Source of the DNA: Spirochaetales bacterium
GTDB taxonomy: Bacteria > Spirochaetota > Spirochaetia > DSM-2461
Assembly: GCA_016936115.1 (NCBI GenBank)
Contig: JAFGPQ010000095.1
Span: 1 to 37,686, forward strand
Length of the DNA: 37,686 nt
Direction: 5' to 3'
Under the pieces are notes generated by a model that searched no databases, had not been told where the DNA came from, and was given only the letters and a program-made list of their open reading frames with translations. Of the stretch, positions 1 to 10,202 are shown piece by piece. A program made the translations under genes and the position numbers. Positions within the stretch are counted from its first letter, which is position 1. Each line of letters starts with the position of its first letter.

Positions 1-3
1 CCA

Positions 4-225
4 TCAACTGCCTATGGACAGAAGCTGGCTGGCACGCTGGGCGTTGCCCTCCGCATTCTGCAGCAGCTTCATATGCGTCTCGAACTGGCGGGAAAGGGAA
101 ATCATGTCCACCATCGCCTCCACGACATTGACGTTGCTCCCCTCCAGACCACCGCTGCTCACGGTAACGTTTCCATCCGCCTCTGCTTCGCCACCGCCGC
201 TGAGCCGGAACAGCCCGCTCCCCAG
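4..225 (-). pseudogene. flgF: 3' end of a flagellar basal-body rod protein gene (FlgF/FlgG family), truncated at a junction with fliN
   Basis: The minus-strand reading frame ends in TGA at 4-6 and translates to ...[71 protein letters not shown], the characteristic FlgF/FlgG C-terminus ([18 protein letters not shown]). The 5' boundary is approximate. Confidence 0.75.
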
Positions 226-783
226 GCGAATCCCTTTGCGGGCCAGCAGCCCCAGGGCGGAATGGGACAGCAGAACCCCTACGGCCAGCCCCAGATGGGA
301 AATATGGGCATGGGACAGCAGAATCCCTACGGCCAGCCCCAGATGGGCATGGGCATGGGTATGGGACAGCAGAATCCCTACGGTCAGCCTCAGATGGGTA
401 TGGGGATGGGTATGCCCCAGCAGCCCAATATGGGCATGATGAACAATATGATGGGAATGCAGCCCGCTCCCAACGTTCAGAGCGTGCAGTTCCCCGATTT
501 CGCCCAGAACCTGTCCGGTTCGGAGCAGAGGAACATCAGTCTTCTCATGGATGTGGCCATGGAGATGACCGTAGAACTGGGTCGTGCCAAATGGCTCATC
601 AAGGACATTCTGGGAATGGGGGAAGGTACCATTGTGGAGCTGGACAAGCTCGCCGGTGAACCGGTAGACGTGCTTGTTAACAATAATCTTATAGCCAAAG
701 GGGAAGTCGTGGTTATCGATGAAAACTTTGGTGTCCGTGTTACGGAGATCGTATCCACTGTCGACAAGGTGCAGCAGGGGTAG
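190..783 (+). CDS. fliN: Flagellar motor switch protein FliN (N-terminus missing or replaced; Q/G/M-rich repeat linker)
   Basis: C-terminal SpoA-type domain [72 protein letters not shown], followed by fliOPQR. The ORF-track start at 73 lies in antisense flgF sequence and is not credible. Confidence 0.9.
   Translation, partial: ATAAEPEQPAPQANPFAGQQPQGGMGQQNPYGQPQMGNMGMGQQNPYGQPQMGMGMGMGQQNPYGQPQMGMGMGMPQQPNMGMMNNMMGMQPAPNVQSVQFPDFAQNLSGSEQRNISLLMDVAMEMTVELGRAKWLIKDILGMGEGTIVELDKLAGEPVDVLVNNNLIAKGEVVVIDENFGVRVTEIVSTVDKVQQG
262..420 (+). repeat. Three copies of a ~39-bp repeat encoding [13 protein letters not shown] in the FliN linker
   Basis: Units start at 262, 310 and 361 (atgggacagcagaayccctacggycagccycagatggg). 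Confidence 0.9.
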
Positions 784-815
784 GATAGGCTTTAGACAAA
801 AACTCTGGGAGGGGT

Positions 816-1415
816 ATGAAAAAATTAGCGATTCTCCTGTTCGCCCTTACGGCTATTGCGGCAACTGCCCAGGAAACGGGGGAGAAGGAATTTCCAGTTA
901 TAGATGAAAATACTCTCACCTTCGACGGTGCCGCCGATACGGAAGCCGCCGGGGATCAGGGAACCATTACTGATAATCTACAGGGCAGCGGTATTTCTAC
1001 GGCCGATTATTTGCGAATGGTCTTCTTTCTTATTATCGTTATCGTCATTATCTGGCTTTTCATTAAGCTTTTGCGGCGCTTTTCAGGGAACCGTTTCGGG
1101 GATCAGGACATGATCAATCTCATAGGCTCCCAGACCTTGACCGCGGAAACATCCCTCCATGTGGTGGAGGTGGAAAACAGCTACTATCTTCTGGGCGCTT
1201 CCCAGAGCAATGTTTCCCTCATCACCGAAATAAAAGATCAGGAGACCATCGATTCCCTGAATCTGAAGCGATCCCGCGGCCATGACCGGCAGGGCAAGAC
1301 CTTCTGGGAAATGGTCTCCGGCATCACCCCTTCCCGGCAGAAACCCGGAGAGGATGCTTCGGCCCGTTCGGTGGATTTTCTGAAAAACCAGCGCGACAGG
1401 CTCAAGGATCTGTAG
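816..1415 (+). CDS. fliO: Flagellar biosynthesis protein FliO/FliZ
   Basis: Signal peptide, single TM segment, then FliO-like LIGSQTLTAETSLHVVEVENSYYLLGASQSNVSLI. Lies directly before fliP. Confidence 0.8.
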   Translation: MKKLAILLFALTAIAATAQETGEKEFPVIDENTLTFDGAADTEAAGDQGTITDNLQGSGISTADYLRMVFFLIIVIVIIWLFIKLLRRFSGNRFGDQDMINLIGSQTLTAETSLHVVEVENSYYLLGASQSNVSLITEIKDQETIDSLNLKRSRGHDRQGKTFWEMVSGITPSRQKPGEDASARSVDFLKNQRDRLKDL

Positions 1416-2189
1416 ATGAAGAGATTTGCCGCCCTATTGCTGTTGCTGTTGATCGCCACCACCATGCTGCCCGCCCAGGAAACCGGTAATACGGATGGGG
1501 CGGGTCTTAACATTCCCCTGGTGGACGTCTCCGTGAGACAGCCCGAGACGAACCGGGACATGGCTTTTTCCATCCAGCTCCTCATTCTGCTGACCGTTCT
1601 CACCCTGGCCCCCTCACTGGTGGTTATCATGACCTCCTTCCTGCGGGTTTCCATCGTCCTGGACTTCGTCAAACGGGCTCTGAACCTGCAGCAGGTGCCT
1701 CCCTCGAGCGTGCTCATGGGCATCAGCCTCTTCCTGACACTCTTTATCATGTGGCCCACCTTCGATCAGATATACCAGCAGGCCTACCGTCCCTTCATAG
1801 ACGAGGAGATAACCGTGCAGGAGATGTTCGACCGGGGAGTGGGACCGATACGGTACTTCATGTATAAACAGATCAAGGATAATCCGGAGAACATCGCCCT
1901 ATTCATGAACATGCAGGGACTGGAACAGCCTCAGACCTTTGCCGACGTCCCCACCTATGTGCTGATACCCGCTTTTATTCTGAACGAACTCAAGGTTGCC
2001 TTTCAAATAGGTATCCTGATTTATATTCCCTTTATCATCATAGATATGGTTGTGGCATCCATTCTCATGTCCATGGGTATGATCATGCTTCCCCCGGTCA
2101 TGATATCCATGCCCTTTAAACTGATTTTATTCGTGCTTGTCGACGGCTGGAGCCTGCTCACCCGTCAGCTTGTCATGAGTTTCATGTAG
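1416..2189 (+). CDS. fliP: Flagellar export protein FliP
   Basis: Contains LLTVLTLAPSLVVIMTSFLRVSIVLDFVKRAL and ILIYIPFIIIDMVVASILMSMGMIMLPPVMISMPFKLILFVLVDGW. Confidence 0.97.
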   Translation: MKRFAALLLLLLIATTMLPAQETGNTDGAGLNIPLVDVSVRQPETNRDMAFSIQLLILLTVLTLAPSLVVIMTSFLRVSIVLDFVKRALNLQQVPPSSVLMGISLFLTLFIMWPTFDQIYQQAYRPFIDEEITVQEMFDRGVGPIRYFMYKQIKDNPENIALFMNMQGLEQPQTFADVPTYVLIPAFILNELKVAFQIGILIYIPFIIIDMVVASILMSMGMIMLPPVMISMPFKLILFVLVDGWSLLTRQLVMSFM

Positions 2190-2199
2190 GGAGGTTTGA

Positions 2200-2466
2200 A
2201 TGTCCATAGGCGACGTGGTAAGTCTTATGAGAATCAGCATAACCGAGGTGGTCATGCTCTCCGGACCGGTTCTGATTATCGCCCTGGTGGTAGGTCTTGT
2301 TATTTCCATTTTCCAGGCCACCACTTCTATTCAGGATCAGACCCTGACCTTCGTTCCCAAAATACTGGCCATCCTGGGCACCATCGCTATTTTAGCGGGA
2401 TGGATGTTCAGCCAGTTGTCGAATTTCACTGTGAATCTGTTCTCCACCATCAGTCAGGTAGGATAA
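2200..2466 (+). CDS. fliQ: Flagellar export protein FliQ
   Basis: 88 aa, two TM segments, FQATTSIQDQTLTFVPKI motif; syntenic. Confidence 0.95.
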   Translation: MSIGDVVSLMRISITEVVMLSGPVLIIALVVGLVISIFQATTSIQDQTLTFVPKILAILGTIAILAGWMFSQLSNFTVNLFSTISQVG

Positions 2467-2485
2467 GAGGAGTATCGAGAAAGAG

Positions 2486-3271
2486 ATGATTGAACAACTG
2501 CTCCAAAACGGACAGATTGCCCTTCTCGTTTTCGCCAGGATCATGGCGATCTTCATGACGGCGCCCTTCTTCTCCTCCTCGGCATTTCCCGGTTACGCCC
2601 GGGTCATGCTCGCTTTTTTCACCGCCTCCGCCTGCTACTCCCTGGTTCAGATTACCATTCCCCCCAGCGACATCGAGTTTGCCATGATGCTCATTCTCGA
2701 AGTACTCATCGGTATCGTCATGGGGATGATCATGCAAATCGTCTTCACCGTTTTTCAGGTGGCGGGACAGATGTTCAGCGTGCAGATGGGATTCGGGGCC
2801 TCCTCTACTTATGACCCCCTTTCCCAGGTGGAAATGCCTCTCGTGGGCCAGTTTTTCAATCTTCTGGCCATGTATGTTTTCGTAGTGGTGGGCGGCATGA
2901 GAAATCTCTTTATCAAAGGGATTTACAGCTCATTCCAGGCCCTTAACGGAGCAGATATCCTGGCCCATCCCGATTTTCTCCAGCTCTTCTTCTCCGGAGC
3001 CCTTTCGGGGATTTTCAAACAGGCCGTGGTCATCGCTTTTCCCGTCATGGGGACACTTTTTCTCGTCTCCCTGACAACGGGGCTACTGGCCAAAGCCGCC
3101 CCGAATATGAACCTGCTCATGCTGGGATTTCCCATTCAGATCGGCCTGGGATTTCTTATGCTCTATCTGGCATCCCCCTTTATCATATCACGTATGTCCC
3201 AGGTCTTCGACTGGGGCTTCGATATGATCAACCGGCTGCTTCTCTTCTATTTCAGGGGAGGAGTCCAATGA
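2486..3271 (+). CDS. fliR: Flagellar export protein FliR
   Basis: Polytopic protein between fliQ and flhB, with MGFGASSTYDPLSQVEMPLVGQFFNLLAMYVFV. Confidence 0.94.
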   Translation: MIEQLLQNGQIALLVFARIMAIFMTAPFFSSSAFPGYARVMLAFFTASACYSLVQITIPPSDIEFAMMLILEVLIGIVMGMIMQIVFTVFQVAGQMFSVQMGFGASSTYDPLSQVEMPLVGQFFNLLAMYVFVVVGGMRNLFIKGIYSSFQALNGADILAHPDFLQLFFSGALSGIFKQAVVIAFPVMGTLFLVSLTTGLLAKAAPNMNLLMLGFPIQIGLGFLMLYLASPFIISRMSQVFDWGFDMINRLLLFYFRGGVQ

Positions 3272-4437
3272 CAAAAATCCTGTACATCGAAGAACAGCTG
3301 AACCCTCTGGAACTATTCGCTCCTTCCCGGGATACGGGACTTCCCGTTATGCACCTTCAGTGGTTCGCCGCCGAGGACGAGGGACGGACCGAAGACCCCA
3401 CGGAAAGGAAGATGAAGAAGGCCTGGGAGGACGAGGGTAAGGTCGCCAAATCCTCCGAGCTGGTTCAGGCTGTGGTACTGCTCTTCTCCTTTGCCGGTAT
3501 CGCCCTGATGGGGAAGTACCTTATCGCGCAGATCATGGATATGATGAGGTTTTTCTTCATCCAGTCCTGCACCATCGACATGGCCACGGGAGCGGGTATT
3601 GCCGGATCCGCCTTCTATTCCTATTTCTTTAAACTGGTGGGGCCCATTTTTGTTATATCCGTGGCGGCAGCCGTACTGGCCAATGTGCTGCAGGTGGGAT
3701 TCCGGTTCACCTCGAAGGTATTGAAACCCAATTTCAAGAGAATTGCCCCCAGCTTCAAGAACTGGATTAATAAGACCGTCTTCTCTGCCGAGGGGGCATT
3801 CAACTTTTTCAAAACCATCTTCAAAGTCGTGGTCATCGCTCTCATTGCCTATTTCAATATCAGAAATCAGATCCCGCGCCTGGCTAATACGGTGAATATG
3901 GAACTGACCGACGCGGCTCTGGTATCCCTGGGCACGGGATTCCGCATGCTCATGGAGGCGACCCTCTTCTTTCTGGCCCTGGCCATACCGGATATGATCT
4001 ATCAGCGGTGGCAGCACAAAGAGTCCCTGAAAATGACGAAGCACGAAATCAAGGAAGAGTATAAGGAAATGGAAGGGGATCCCCACGTCAAAGCCCGTCT
4101 GAGGCAGAGAATGCAGGAGATCCGCCGGGCCAGCATGATGCAGAACGTTCCCAATGCGAGCGTGGTCATCACCAACCCCACCCATTTCGCCGTGGCTCTG
4201 GAATACAAACAGGAAACAATGATAGCCCCGGTGGTTATAGCAAAGGGGCAGGACAATATGGCTCAGAGAATCAAGGAAATCGCCCGTGAGAACCGGGTCC
4301 CCATAGTGGAGAACAAGCCCCTCGCCCGGGCTCTGTTCGCCAGCGTGGAGATCGGCGATCCGGTGCCGGAAGAGTACTGGCGTCTGGTGGCGGACATTCT
4401 CTCCACTCTTATCGAGGTGGAACGTCATGCGCAATAG
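3268..4437 (+). CDS. flhB: Flagellar export switch protein FlhB (autocleaving)
   Basis: EDPTERKMKKAWEDEGKVAKS at the N-terminus and the NPTH autocleavage motif (VVITNPTHFAVALEY). 4-nt overlap with fliR. Confidence 0.97.
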   Translation: MTKILYIEEQLNPLELFAPSRDTGLPVMHLQWFAAEDEGRTEDPTERKMKKAWEDEGKVAKSSELVQAVVLLFSFAGIALMGKYLIAQIMDMMRFFFIQSCTIDMATGAGIAGSAFYSYFFKLVGPIFVISVAAAVLANVLQVGFRFTSKVLKPNFKRIAPSFKNWINKTVFSAEGAFNFFKTIFKVVVIALIAYFNIRNQIPRLANTVNMELTDAALVSLGTGFRMLMEATLFFLALAIPDMIYQRWQHKESLKMTKHEIKEEYKEMEGDPHVKARLRQRMQEIRRASMMQNVPNASVVITNPTHFAVALEYKQETMIAPVVIAKGQDNMAQRIKEIARENRVPIVENKPLARALFASVEIGDPVPEEYWRLVADILSTLIEVERHAQ

Positions 4438-4454
4438 GAAAATAGGAGGATCCC

Positions 4455-6566
4455 ATGGCTGATATACCAGGATCGGGAAAAAACAGTTCCCTCATGCAGA
4501 AAATTACCGGCGGCAACGCGGCGGATGTGCTCCTGGCGGCTGCCGTGCTGGTAATCGTTTTCATGATGCTCATCCCCATGCCCGCGGTCATGCTGGACCT
4601 CTTCATGATCATGAACATCATGCTCAGCATCGTCATCATGCTCATCGTTCTTTACAACCGGAATCCCCTGGAATTCTCCATATTCCCCACCATGCTTCTG
4701 GTCTCCACCCTCTTCGGGCTGGCCCTGAACGTCTCATCCACCAGGCTGATTCTTTCCCGGGGACCCCTGTTCAACGGTAACGTGGTCAAGGCCTTTGCCA
4801 CCTTCGTAACCGGCGCTTCGGGAACGGACGGTATCATTATCGGGGCGATCATCTTTATCATCATCATCGCCGTGCAGATGATGGTCATTACCAAGGGCTC
4901 CTCCCGGGTCGCCGAAGTGGCCGCCCGGTTCAATCTGGACGCCCTGCCCAACAAACACATGGCCATAGACCAGGAGTTCTCCTCGGGAGTGATCGGAGAG
5001 GAGGAGTACCGGAAGCGCAAATCGGACCTGCAGAGGACCAGCGACTTCTACGGCGCAATGGACGGTGCCACCAAGTTTGTCTCCGGGACGGTCAAGGTGG
5101 GTATCGTCATTACCCTTATCAATGTCATCGGGGGACTGATCATCGGTGTGGCCCGGCGGGGGGAATCCTTCGGTTCGGCCATGTCCATCTATACGTCCCT
5201 GACCATAGGGGACGGGCTCGTCTCCCAGCTGCCCTCTCTGATCATATCCATGGCCACCGGTCTAATCGTTACCCGTTCCGTATCGGAGGACAGCTTCGGT
5301 TCGGACGTGAAAAATCAGTTCAGCCGGGATGGACGGGTCTACTGGATCGCCGCGGCCTTTCTTTTCTTTCTGGGGGTTCTTCCCGGATTTCCCGGCTACC
5401 TGCTCTTCCCCCTCTCCGGGGCGGTTGGCTTTCTCGCCTTCCGGTCGGGGCAGGTTCAGGATCAGAAGGTGAAAGCGGACGCCCAGAAAAAAGCCGCCGC
5501 CACCAAGGAGACAACCTCCTCCTCGGAACCCCAGCCCATCGTGCCCCTGGACGCCCTCTCCCTGGAACTGGGGTACGGGCTCATTCCCCTGGTCAACCAG
5601 GAGCAGGGGGCGGAACTGCTGGAGCGGGTCAAACAGATCCGCAAGGAGGCGGCCATCGATATGGGGCTGGTGGTTCCCCCCATACGCATTGTGGACAACA
5701 TGCGTCTGGAACCGCCGGAGTACTGCTTTAAGATCAAAGGTGTCGAAGTGGGCCGGGGCTCCATACGCATGGGATATTATCTGGCCATCGATCCGGGGAA
5801 CGCCCGGGGGGATCTGGTGGGGGAAAAGACTACCGATCCCACCTACCATCTCCCGGCCCTGTGGATTTCCGGGGATCAACGGGAGAAGGCGGAGCGGAAC
5901 GGATACACCGTGGTGGATCCCCCTTCCATCATCGCCACCCATCTGACCGAAGTTCTCAAGGGACACTCCGCCGATATTCTGGGCCGCCAGGAGATCAAGA
6001 GCATGCTCGAGACCCTGGCCGAGACCTATCCCGCCGTTGTGGACGAGGCGAACAAGCTTTTCAGCACCGGGGAGATACAGAAAGTCCTTCAGGGGCTGCT
6101 CCGTGAGCAGGTTTCCATCCGGAATCTGGTATCCATTCTGGAAACCCTGTGCGACTGGGGCGGCCAGACCAAGGATACGGGTTACCTCATTGAAAAGGTC
6201 CGCCAGTCCCTGGGCAGGCAGATCTGTCTTTCCTACTGCTCCTCCGACAAGGTGCTGCGCTATCTCGTCCTTGATCCGGCTCTGGAACAGCAGTTTATCG
6301 AGGCCCGCATCGACGGTATGGCCCAGGCGGGGCTGCATCCCGATTTCGAGCGAAAGTGGATCAACGCCTTCGCCAACCGTATAAGGGAAGAGCAGGAAAA
6401 GGGGATTTATCCGGTCATCATGACTAGCGAAGCCGCCCGTCCTCTGGTAAGATCTACCACGGAGGGAGCCTTCCCCTCCATTCCCATAATCTCTTCCCTG
6501 GAAATGGTCAGGGATATAAAAAGCGAAAATTTAGGGACCATAGCCCTGGAACGAGGTGATACGTGA
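4455..6566 (+). CDS. flhA: Flagellar export gate protein FlhA
   Basis: 703 aa polytopic protein with FHIPEP-family signature regions (LNVSSTRLILS, VAARFNLDALPNKHMAIDQE). Confidence 0.97.
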   Translation: MADIPGSGKNSSLMQKITGGNAADVLLAAAVLVIVFMMLIPMPAVMLDLFMIMNIMLSIVIMLIVLYNRNPLEFSIFPTMLLVSTLFGLALNVSSTRLILSRGPLFNGNVVKAFATFVTGASGTDGIIIGAIIFIIIIAVQMMVITKGSSRVAEVAARFNLDALPNKHMAIDQEFSSGVIGEEEYRKRKSDLQRTSDFYGAMDGATKFVSGTVKVGIVITLINVIGGLIIGVARRGESFGSAMSIYTSLTIGDGLVSQLPSLIISMATGLIVTRSVSEDSFGSDVKNQFSRDGRVYWIAAAFLFFLGVLPGFPGYLLFPLSGAVGFLAFRSGQVQDQKVKADAQKKAAATKETTSSSEPQPIVPLDALSLELGYGLIPLVNQEQGAELLERVKQIRKEAAIDMGLVVPPIRIVDNMRLEPPEYCFKIKGVEVGRGSIRMGYYLAIDPGNARGDLVGEKTTDPTYHLPALWISGDQREKAERNGYTVVDPPSIIATHLTEVLKGHSADILGRQEIKSMLETLAETYPAVVDEANKLFSTGEIQKVLQGLLREQVSIRNLVSILETLCDWGGQTKDTGYLIEKVRQSLGRQICLSYCSSDKVLRYLVLDPALEQQFIEARIDGMAQAGLHPDFERKWINAFANRIREEQEKGIYPVIMTSEAARPLVRSTTEGAFPSIPIISSLEMVRDIKSENLGTIALERGDT

Positions 6567-7765
6567 CTTCCCCCAACTATTTTGTCGTGAGCGGCAAGGA
6601 TTATGAAGATGTCCGGAGGAAACTGTTCAATGATTACGGTGACAGAGCCCGGATACTGACGAGAAAAGAGGTTCCCGCCAGCGGTCTGCTGGGGCTCTTC
6701 GGACAGAGACGGATTGAGTGTACCTGTTACCTCTCATCGGGACTGACTGTGATGGAGAAGGATCAGCAGCAGAGAAGCGACAAGCAATCCAAAAAGGAGA
6801 TCCTTAATATGGTGGGGTATCAGGACGAGCAGTTTCAGCAGCTCGCCAAGGATATCAGGATGATCAAGGAGAGTGTGTCCGCCGGCTATGTACAGGAGGA
6901 GATCCATCCCTCCCTGAAGAAGATCGGGGATATCCTAGAGGATAACGACTTCTCCCCCTCCTTTATTCACGCCGTTTCGGAGACCCTCAGAAGGGAATTC
7001 GCCCTTGATGATCTGGAAAATTTCGCCCTTGTTCAGCAGAGCGTGGCCGAACTGATCGCCAAATCCATAAGGGTTTACGAACCTTCCGGCCCCCGCTTTC
7101 CCCTCATTCAGATTCTCGTGGGCCCCACAGGGGTAGGAAAAACCACCACCGTCGCCAAGCTGGCCGCCCTTCAGGGGCTCTCCCCCAACCGCACCATCGA
7201 GAGACGGATACGTATCGTTACCATCGACTCCTACCGTATCGGGGCCCGTGCCCAGATCGAGATTTACGGCGATATCATGAGCATTCCTGTGGAACTGGCC
7301 GATAACTACGAGGATCTGAAGAACTTCGTGGAGAAGAACGGGGATGTGGACTTCATACTGGTGGATACCATCGGGAAAGGCCCCCAGGATTATCAGAAAC
7401 TGGCGGAGATGCGCAGGACCCTGGAAGGTGCCGGCACGGGAAGCGAAATCCATCTGGCCATAAGCGCCACTACCAAGACCCCCGATATCAAAGAGATACT
7501 GAGGCAGTTCGAGTTCTTTAATTACGAAGCGGTTGTCCTGACCAAACTGGACGAGACCACCCGGGTGGGTAATCTCATATCCGTACTGGCGGACAGGGGT
7601 ATTCCCATTTTCTGCCTTACCACCGGTCAGAGCGTTCCCAGCGACATAGAAAGAGAGGACATAGTGGGCTATCTTATGGGCAAACTGAAAAATTTTGAAT
7701 TCGATATGGAAACGATACGGACTATGCTGTCCAGAAAAGCATTAAAATCGGCAAGGCGGAGTTAA
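6563..7765 (+). CDS. flhF: SRP-family GTPase FlhF
   Basis: GTG start overlapping the flhA stop. P-loop LVGPTGVGKTTTVAKLAAL, IDSYRIGARAQIEIYGDIM, VDTIGKG. Confidence 0.95.
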   Translation: MTSPNYFVVSGKDYEDVRRKLFNDYGDRARILTRKEVPASGLLGLFGQRRIECTCYLSSGLTVMEKDQQQRSDKQSKKEILNMVGYQDEQFQQLAKDIRMIKESVSAGYVQEEIHPSLKKIGDILEDNDFSPSFIHAVSETLRREFALDDLENFALVQQSVAELIAKSIRVYEPSGPRFPLIQILVGPTGVGKTTTVAKLAALQGLSPNRTIERRIRIVTIDSYRIGARAQIEIYGDIMSIPVELADNYEDLKNFVEKNGDVDFILVDTIGKGPQDYQKLAEMRRTLEGAGTGSEIHLAISATTKTPDIKEILRQFEFFNYEAVVLTKLDETTRVGNLISVLADRGIPIFCLTTGQSVPSDIEREDIVGYLMGKLKNFEFDMETIRTMLSRKALKSARRS

Positions 7766-7767
7766 GA

Positions 7768-8673
7768 ATGGAAGATCAGGCGGAAAAATTGAGAGAAATC
7801 ATGAAGAATCAGCAGAACGGGACGTCCGGTGAGGAAAGCGGCGCCCCCTCTTCCTCTTCCCGGGGCGATAAAACGAAAATCATCGCCGTTGCCAGCGGTA
7901 AGGGGGGCGTGGGAAAGACGAATATCTCCATCAATCTCGCCATATCCTATGCCCGCATGGGAAAGAGGGTTATCGTTCTTGATGCCGATCTGGGTCTGGC
8001 CAATGTCAACGTCATCCTGGGGGTTATTCCCAAATATAATCTCTACCATGTTATCCGCAAGCAGAAAAGGATGAAGGACATCATTCTCGATACGGATTAC
8101 GGTATTCAGATCGTGGCGGGGGCTTCCGGTTTTTCCCGTATCGCCAACCTTTCCGACGAAGAGAGAAAGGGCTTCATTTCGGAGATGAAAGCGCTGGAGC
8201 ATGCGGACATCATAATTATAGATACCAGCGCCGGAGTAGGCCCTAATGTTCTGGACTTCGTGGAAGCCGCCGACGAGGCGATCATCGTGACAACCCCCGA
8301 ACCGACCGCCATTACCGACGCCTACGGCATCATCAAGATCATATCCACGGAAATAGAGGATTTCGATATGGGCCTCAAGCTGATTGTGAACCGGGTGAGC
8401 AGCGTGGTGGAAGCGAAGAAAGTTTCCCAGCGGGTGATCAATATCACCAGTCAGTTCCTGAATATCAAGGTGGATTATCTGGGTTTTGTTTTTGACGATC
8501 CGGGGGTCTCCCTGGCGGTGAAGAAGCAGCAGCCCTTCAGCATTGCCGATCCCAAGGGACGGGCCGCCTCCTGCATACAGACCATGGTGAACCGCCTTGA
8601 AAAAGTGGATCCCCGAGAGGGGGGCGGAATGGGCCGTTTCGTACGGAAGCTTTTTGGAGGTAACGGGGAATAG
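7768..8673 (+). CDS. flhG: MinD/ParA-family ATPase FlhG/FleN
   Basis: Deviant Walker A ASGKGGVGKTNISINLAI, LDADLGLANVNVILG; directly after flhF. Confidence 0.94.
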   Translation: MEDQAEKLREIMKNQQNGTSGEESGAPSSSSRGDKTKIIAVASGKGGVGKTNISINLAISYARMGKRVIVLDADLGLANVNVILGVIPKYNLYHVIRKQKRMKDIILDTDYGIQIVAGASGFSRIANLSDEERKGFISEMKALEHADIIIIDTSAGVGPNVLDFVEAADEAIIVTTPEPTAITDAYGIIKIISTEIEDFDMGLKLIVNRVSSVVEAKKVSQRVINITSQFLNIKVDYLGFVFDDPGVSLAVKKQQPFSIADPKGRAASCIQTMVNRLEKVDPREGGGMGRFVRKLFGGNGE

Positions 8674-8678
8674 GCGGA

Positions 8679-8709
8679 AAAAACGGGAGCTTGACGGTTG
8701 CCCGTTTTT
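8679..8709 (+). terminator. Hairpin with A/U-rich arms after flhG (partial terminator or attenuator)
   Basis: aaaaacggg (8679-8687) pairs with cccgttttt (8701-8709), 13-nt loop. Confidence 0.55.
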
Positions 8710-8731
8710 AGCATAATCTAAAGGTGGGGAG

Positions 8732-9403
8732 ATGAATTTGCTCGATAAAGTGAATATAAAGTCCGTCATTATAGTCACTTCCCTTGCGGCCGTTCTTTCG
8801 GTGATAGCCGGAGGAATCGGCGGTGTTTCCACGGGAACTCTGCTTGTGCGCGCCGCTCTTTTCTCTGTGGTTTTCGGAGCCGGAACCGTTCTGGTTAACC
8901 TGGTGGTGGATGCTTTTCTGCCCGAATTGAAGGGCCGGCCCGCCGAGGAGGAATCCGCCGGAAATGAGGAAGAGACCGGCGAAGGGACGACAGGACAGAA
9001 CATCAATATTGTGATGGATGATGAGGCCGGGGAGTCCGATGGTATTTCCCGGGAAGCTGGAGAGCTATCCGTCTCCCCGGATAGTGTCGATCTGGCAGGA
9101 GAAGCGGCCGTCTCCTCTGAGGGGGATGATGAATTTACTCCCGTCAGTCCCGATCAGATTGCCCGGGGAGGAGCTCTCCCCGATATCGGTGCTTTCTCAT
9201 CGGTTGATGAGGATGAGGAGGATGAGGCGGAGGATCTGGTATCCGCGGAAGAGGAGGAGCCCGTTTCCGGAGGCAGCCGGGTCCGATTCTCCTCGGTACA
9301 GGCCTCGGATGATGAGAAAATTAGTTTTTTCCAGACGAACACAAGCGCCGAAGAGCTGGCCAAAGGCGTTAGAACCATGCTTAAACGTGATGATAAGGGG
9401 TAA
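8732..9403 (+). CDS. Membrane-anchored protein with long acidic low-complexity tail, unknown function
   Basis: N-terminal hydrophobic segments then Glu/Asp-rich region ([20 protein letters not shown]). SD aaggtggggag. Inside the flagellar operon. Confidence 0.8.
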   Translation: MNLLDKVNIKSVIIVTSLAAVLSVIAGGIGGVSTGTLLVRAALFSVVFGAGTVLVNLVVDAFLPELKGRPAEEESAGNEEETGEGTTGQNINIVMDDEAGESDGISREAGELSVSPDSVDLAGEAAVSSEGDDEFTPVSPDQIARGGALPDIGAFSSVDEDEEDEAEDLVSAEEEEPVSGGSRVRFSSVQASDDEKISFFQTNTSAEELAKGVRTMLKRDDKG

Positions 9404-9411
9404 GAATACCA

Positions 9412-10200
9412 ATGGATGAGAACATTATTAATGGCAGAACGGAAAGCGAACTCTGGTTGGAATATCGCAAGACCAGGGAACAGTCCATCCGTGATGCCAT
9501 CATAACCCAGTATGCTCCCCTTGTGAAATATGTTGCCGGCAAGGTTTCCGTGGGAATGCCCGCCAGTGTGGATTTCGACGATCTTGTGGGCTTCGGTGTA
9601 TTCGGTCTTCTTGACGCCATTGAGAAATTCGATCCGGAAAAGCATGTCAAATTCAAAACCTATGCGGTAACCCGAATCCGGGGGGCCATCTTTGACGAAC
9701 TCCGTTCCATCGACTGGGTCCCCCGTTCGGTACGCCAGAAAACGAGAGAGCTTGATGAAGCGGTCCAGCGGTTGGAGTCCTCCCTGGGACGGGCCGCTAC
9801 GGATGAGGAGATCGCCAGGGAACTGGACATGGAGATGAACCAGTACAATCAGGTTCTGTTGAAAATATCCGGTACTTCCATGCTCTCCCTGAACGATGTA
9901 TGGTTCGCAGGAGATGATAATGACAAAATTTCCATCGCGGACAGTATAGAATCTCCCAGCAGTCTGCGTCCCGATTCCATTGCGGAGAGGGAAGAGATAA
10001 AGAGAGTTATCGTTGAGGCGATTAATGAGCTCCCCGAAAAGGAGAAGAAGGTTCTCGTCCTCTACTATTATGAGGATCTGACTCTCAAAGAGATCGGGCA
10101 GGTTCTGGAAGTCACCGAATCCCGTATCTCCCAGCTTCATACGAAGGCTATTTCCCGGCTCCGCGCCAAGCTGACCAATATCAAAAAAGGAATCTTCTGA
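9412..10200 (+). CDS. fliA: Flagellar RNA polymerase sigma factor (FliA/WhiG type)
   Basis: Sigma-70 region 2 ([22 protein letters not shown]) and region 4 ([49 protein letters not shown]). Confidence 0.95.
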   Translation: MDENIINGRTESELWLEYRKTREQSIRDAIITQYAPLVKYVAGKVSVGMPASVDFDDLVGFGVFGLLDAIEKFDPEKHVKFKTYAVTRIRGAIFDELRSIDWVPRSVRQKTRELDEAVQRLESSLGRAATDEEIARELDMEMNQYNQVLLKISGTSMLSLNDVWFAGDDNDKISIADSIESPSSLRPDSIAEREEIKRVIVEAINELPEKEKKVLVLYYYEDLTLKEIGQVLEVTESRISQLHTKAISRLRAKLTNIKKGIF

Positions 10201-10202
10201 TC

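Noticed and set aside
3313-4434. 373-aa minus-strand ORF
   Set aside because: Antisense to flhB, whose plus-strand protein has clear motifs (NPTH).
5262-6338. 358-aa minus-strand ORF
   Set aside because: Antisense to flhA; no motif support.
7762-9006. 414-aa minus-strand ORF spanning flhG and the acidic protein gene
   Set aside because: Antisense over two genes with good plus-strand evidence.
9154-10140. 328-aa minus-strand ORF
   Set aside because: Antisense to the sigma factor gene; no motif.
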